This document shows, in pieces, positions 61,590 through 64,000 of a stretch of 64,000 nt of DNA. A program made the translations under genes and the position numbers. Positions within the stretch are counted from its first letter, which is position 1. Each line of letters starts with the position of its first letter. Source of the DNA: Sciurus carolinensis (Eukaryota > Chordata > Mammalia > Rodentia > Sciuridae); assembly GCF_902686445.1 (NCBI RefSeq), contig NC_062232.1, forward strand, positions 33,374,454-33,438,453, written 5' to 3'. Under the pieces are notes generated by a model, which was given only the letters and a program-made list of their open reading frames with translations, did not search any database and was not told the origin of the DNA.

Positions 61590-61952
61590 TGATTGTAATG
61601 GTTTGGATGTGAGGTGTCCCCCAGTCAGTGAATTAATCCCGGGTGGGATTAATTGAGTGGTGACTGGAGGCAGGTGGGTGTGGTCAGAAGAGGTGGGGCA
61701 TTGGGGGCGTGGCCATGGGGTGTATATTTGCATCTGGAGGGTGGAGTCTGTTTCCTGACCACCATGTGAGCTGCTTCCCTCCACCACACTCTTCCACCAT
61801 GATGTCCTGCCTCACCTCGAGCCCGGAGAAATGCAGCCTGCTGTCTATGGACTGAGACCTCTGAAACCATGAGCCCCAAATCAACTTTTCCTCCTCTACG
61901 GTTGTACTAGTCAGGTATTTTAGTCACAGGAGCAAAAACGTTGACTAAAACA
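61590..61952 (+). mobile_element. MaLR-like LTR, near full length
   Basis: TGTAATGGTTTGGATGTGAGGTGTCCCCCAG, TAATTGAGTGGTGACTGGAGGCAGG, GGGGCGTGGCCATGGGGTGTATATTTGC, CCACCATGATGTCCTGCC, GACTGAGACCTCTGAAACC, CAGGTATTTTAGTCACAGGAGC, GTTGACTAAAACAGC. It carries a TATATTTG stretch where related LTRs place the TATA region. Confidence 0.82.
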
Positions 61953-62259
61953 GCCATAGACCAAGAATGAGTGGGCAGCCCTAAAAAGGAAGGGGAGGAA
62001 CAGAGAGGAAAGTTGGTCGCCCAATATATGTGTATGAATTTACAAATACATGGAATATATGAATAAATAAAGAGCTCTGGTAGGGGAAAGGCAGCCAGAG
62101 AGATAATGTGTGATGGGGAAACAGAAGACTTTCTGAGTTCAGTGTCAAGTCGATTCAGTTCTATTGGTTCTCTGTGCCAGGTGTCGGGCTGGGGTGGCCA
62201 GGTGAGTAGGGGAGACTGAGACCCTGCCCTCCAGACGCTGAGTCTATGGTGGGGGTGGG
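61953..62259. other. Unassigned sequence
   Basis: No recognised element. Confidence 0.3.
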
Positions 62260-62476
62260 GCTTGTCTGTTTAGGCTGCTCTAACGAGATGCTATCAACTC
62301 AATGGGTTATAAACACAGAAATTAATTTCTCACAGTTCTGGAAGTTGGGAAGTTCAAGGTCAGGGTGTGGGTAGATTTGATATCTGGTGAGGGCCCACTG
62401 TCTAGTTCAGAGATTATACCTTCTCCCTGCATCCTCACATGCCAGGAGAAATGGAACTCTCTCCCAGTCCTCTTTC
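62260..62476 (-). mobile_element. MLT1-type LTR, first piece, antisense
   Basis: CTGTTTAGGCTGCTCTAACGAG, ATTAATTTCTCACAGTTCTGGAAG, GATATCTGGTGAGGGCCCAC, CATCCTCACATGCCAGG is the left part of an antisense MLT1/MST-type LTR, interrupted by L1 and resuming at 63442. Confidence 0.87.
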
Positions 62477-63441
62477 CTTTTTTAAAAAAATTTTGTATTT
62501 GTTGTTTTTGGATATACATGACAGTACAGTATATTTTGATATATTCTACATACATGAAGTATAAGTTCCCATTCTTGTGGTTGTACATGATGTGGAGTTA
62601 CACTGGTCGTGTATTCACATATGAACATAGGAAAGTGACGTCCCATTCATTCTACTATCTTTCCTATTCTCCTCCTTCTCCCTTCCCTTCATTTCCTTTG
62701 TCTAGTCCAGTGAACTTCTATTCTTCCCTCCTCACTCTCTTTTTGTGAGTTACCACCCACGTATCAGAGAGAATATTCGGCCTTTGAATTTGGGGGATTG
62801 GCTTATTTCACTTTGCATATGATAGTCTCCAGTTCTATCCATTTACTGGCAAATGCCAGAATTTCATTTTTCTTTAAGGCTGAGTAATATTCCATTGTGT
62901 ATATGTACCACATTTTCTTTATCCATTCATCTGTTGAAGGGCATCTATGCTGGTTCCATAGCTTAGCTATTGTGAATTGGGCTGCTATAAACATTGATAT
63001 GGTCATATCACTATAGTATGGTGATTTTAAGTCCTCTGGGTATAGATTGAGGAGTCACATGGTGGTACCATTCCAAGTTTTCTGAGGAATCTCCACACTG
63101 CTTTCCAGAGTGGCTGCACCAATTTGCAGTCCCACCAGTAACGTATGGGTGAACCTTTTTCCCCACCTCCTCGCCAACGTTTATCGTTACTTGTATTCTT
63201 GATAATTGCCATTCTGACTGGAGTGAGATGGAATCTCAGTGTGGTTTTAATTTGCATTTCTCTAATTGCTAGAGATGGTGAACAATTTCATATATTTGGT
63301 GACTGATCATATTTCTTCTTCTGTGAAGTGTCTGTTCAGTTCCTTCACCTGTTTATCAATTGGGTTATTTATTTTTTTGCTGTTAAGTTTGTGAGTTCTT
63401 TATATATCCTGGAGATTGGTGCTCTATCTGAGGTGCAGGTG
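62477..63441 (-). mobile_element. 5'-truncated L1 insertion, antisense
   Basis: T-rich tail at 62477-62500, 3' UTR complement, then ORF2 complement up to TCTATCTGAGGTGCAGG. The flanks CCCAGTCCTCTTTC (62463) and CCCAGGTCCCTTTTC (63442) are a diverged target-site duplication, and the MLT1 LTR continues across it. Confidence 0.9.
62803..63257 (-). pseudogene. L1 ORF2 C-terminal remnant, broken
   Basis: Two minus-strand frames, 63257-63027 ([20 protein letters not shown], then [18 protein letters not shown]) and 63006-62803 ([35 protein letters not shown]), are parts of one ORF2 C-terminus separated by a frame break near 63010-63026. One Cys of the Cys-rich region is replaced. It is not functional. 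Confidence 0.88.
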
Positions 63442-63592
63442 CCCAGGTCCCTTTTCTAAAGGGACGAATGTCACTTGTGAGGGCTGCACCCTTGTAACTT
63501 GTCTCAAAGCCACACCGCCTGATACAGTCACCTTGGGGACTAGGATTTTGACATATGAATTTGGGGAGGACACACATTCAATCTATAGAAGG
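63442..63592 (-). mobile_element. MLT1-type LTR, second piece, antisense
   Basis: TAAAGGGACGAATGTCACTTGTGAGGGC, TACAGTCACCTTGGGGACTAGGATTTTGACATATGAATTTGGGG, CATTCAATCTATAG completes the LTR begun at 62260. Confidence 0.85.
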
Positions 63593-64000
63593 GGCCCTTC
63601 ACGGAGTTCCTTGGTGCTGGGTGTCATGAATATGCTGTGCCATTAACATAGACCAAGCACCTTTGTGGTTTTCTACAATGTGAGAACTTATTGAATAACA
63701 ATAATGTCACAGGCTGTACCACCTTTACCAGTAGCAGTTCACTGAACACTTGTGGGTCACCTGGCTGTCATAGTCCAGGAGATCACAGGTTCTTTTATTC
63801 CCATCTTAATTTCTAATCTCTGTAACACTCAAGTCACATATCACTCGTCCCAGAATTATATATATAGGTCATGGAAAGGCTAAGAAAGAGTTAAGGCAAC
63901 CACAGGGGTTCAGGAGGCTGAACTGGGAGCAAGGGCAGAGGGTGGATATGGATGAGAAGAGTCACGGTAGGTGATCGGATAAGATTAGGAACCAGTCACA
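63593..64000. other. Unassigned sequence to window end
   Basis: No recognised repeat or gene. Confidence 0.3.

Noticed and set aside
1..64000. CRISPR arrays, operons, prophage or other prokaryotic systems
   Set aside because: Repeat content, base composition and absence of dense coding all show mammalian nuclear DNA. No regularly spaced direct repeats with unique spacers were seen.

Overview
The window looks like nuclear DNA from a squirrel-family rodent (ground squirrel, marmot or tree squirrel). The main evidence is some 18 copies or fragments of a dimeric SINE, in which a 7SL/B1-like monomer is joined to a tRNA-Ala-like ID unit (the MEN or B1-dID type known from squirrels and relatives). 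Free ID elements and a rodent-type L1 3' end are also present. Species assignment is inference, because no database search was possible.

I found no convincing host protein-coding exon, tRNA or rRNA gene. Long open frames lie in low-complexity pyrimidine or purine tracts, in L1 or LTR remnants, or are unsupported. The window reads as intergenic or intronic DNA built up in layers. The oldest layer is MIR, L2, Tigger-like and hAT-like relics. Above it are many ERVL-MaLR (MLT1 and related) LTRs and old L1M pieces, mostly antisense. Younger 5'-truncated L1 3' ends, then dimeric SINEs and ID elements, are on top. Several nestings can be read directly from target-site duplications.

Layout: 1-8 kb is mainly unique, GC-moderate DNA with a few ID, MIR and LTR fragments. 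8-15 kb holds LTRs and three unique AT-rich blocks with homeobox, octamer and GATA-like motifs (about 10.3, 11.8 and 14.6 kb), which look like conserved non-coding elements. 15-22 kb holds a trimeric SINE, a Tigger relic split by an L1, and two more L1 3' ends. 22-28 kb is LTRs and dimeric SINEs. 28.5-29.5 kb is a 0.9-kb polypyrimidine tract with a higher-order period near 120 bp. 29.5-32.7 kb is L1 and LTR, one LTR carrying a short interstitial telomeric repeat. 32.8-35.3 kb is largely unique and contains a diverged direct duplication. 35.3-40.7 kb is a long antisense L1M cut up by SINEs, followed by an inverted pair of LTRs. 41-64 kb mixes unique sequence with MIR, Tigger-like elements, LTRs and a purine-rich microsatellite.

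The items most worth following up are the trimeric SINE mobilised as one unit, a tailless ID-like insert with a perfect 16-bp duplication, (TTAGGG)4 inside an LTR, the 33.3/35.1-kb duplicated block and the candidate enhancers. I did not see a new biological system, and family names marked as likely rest on memory of consensus patterns.
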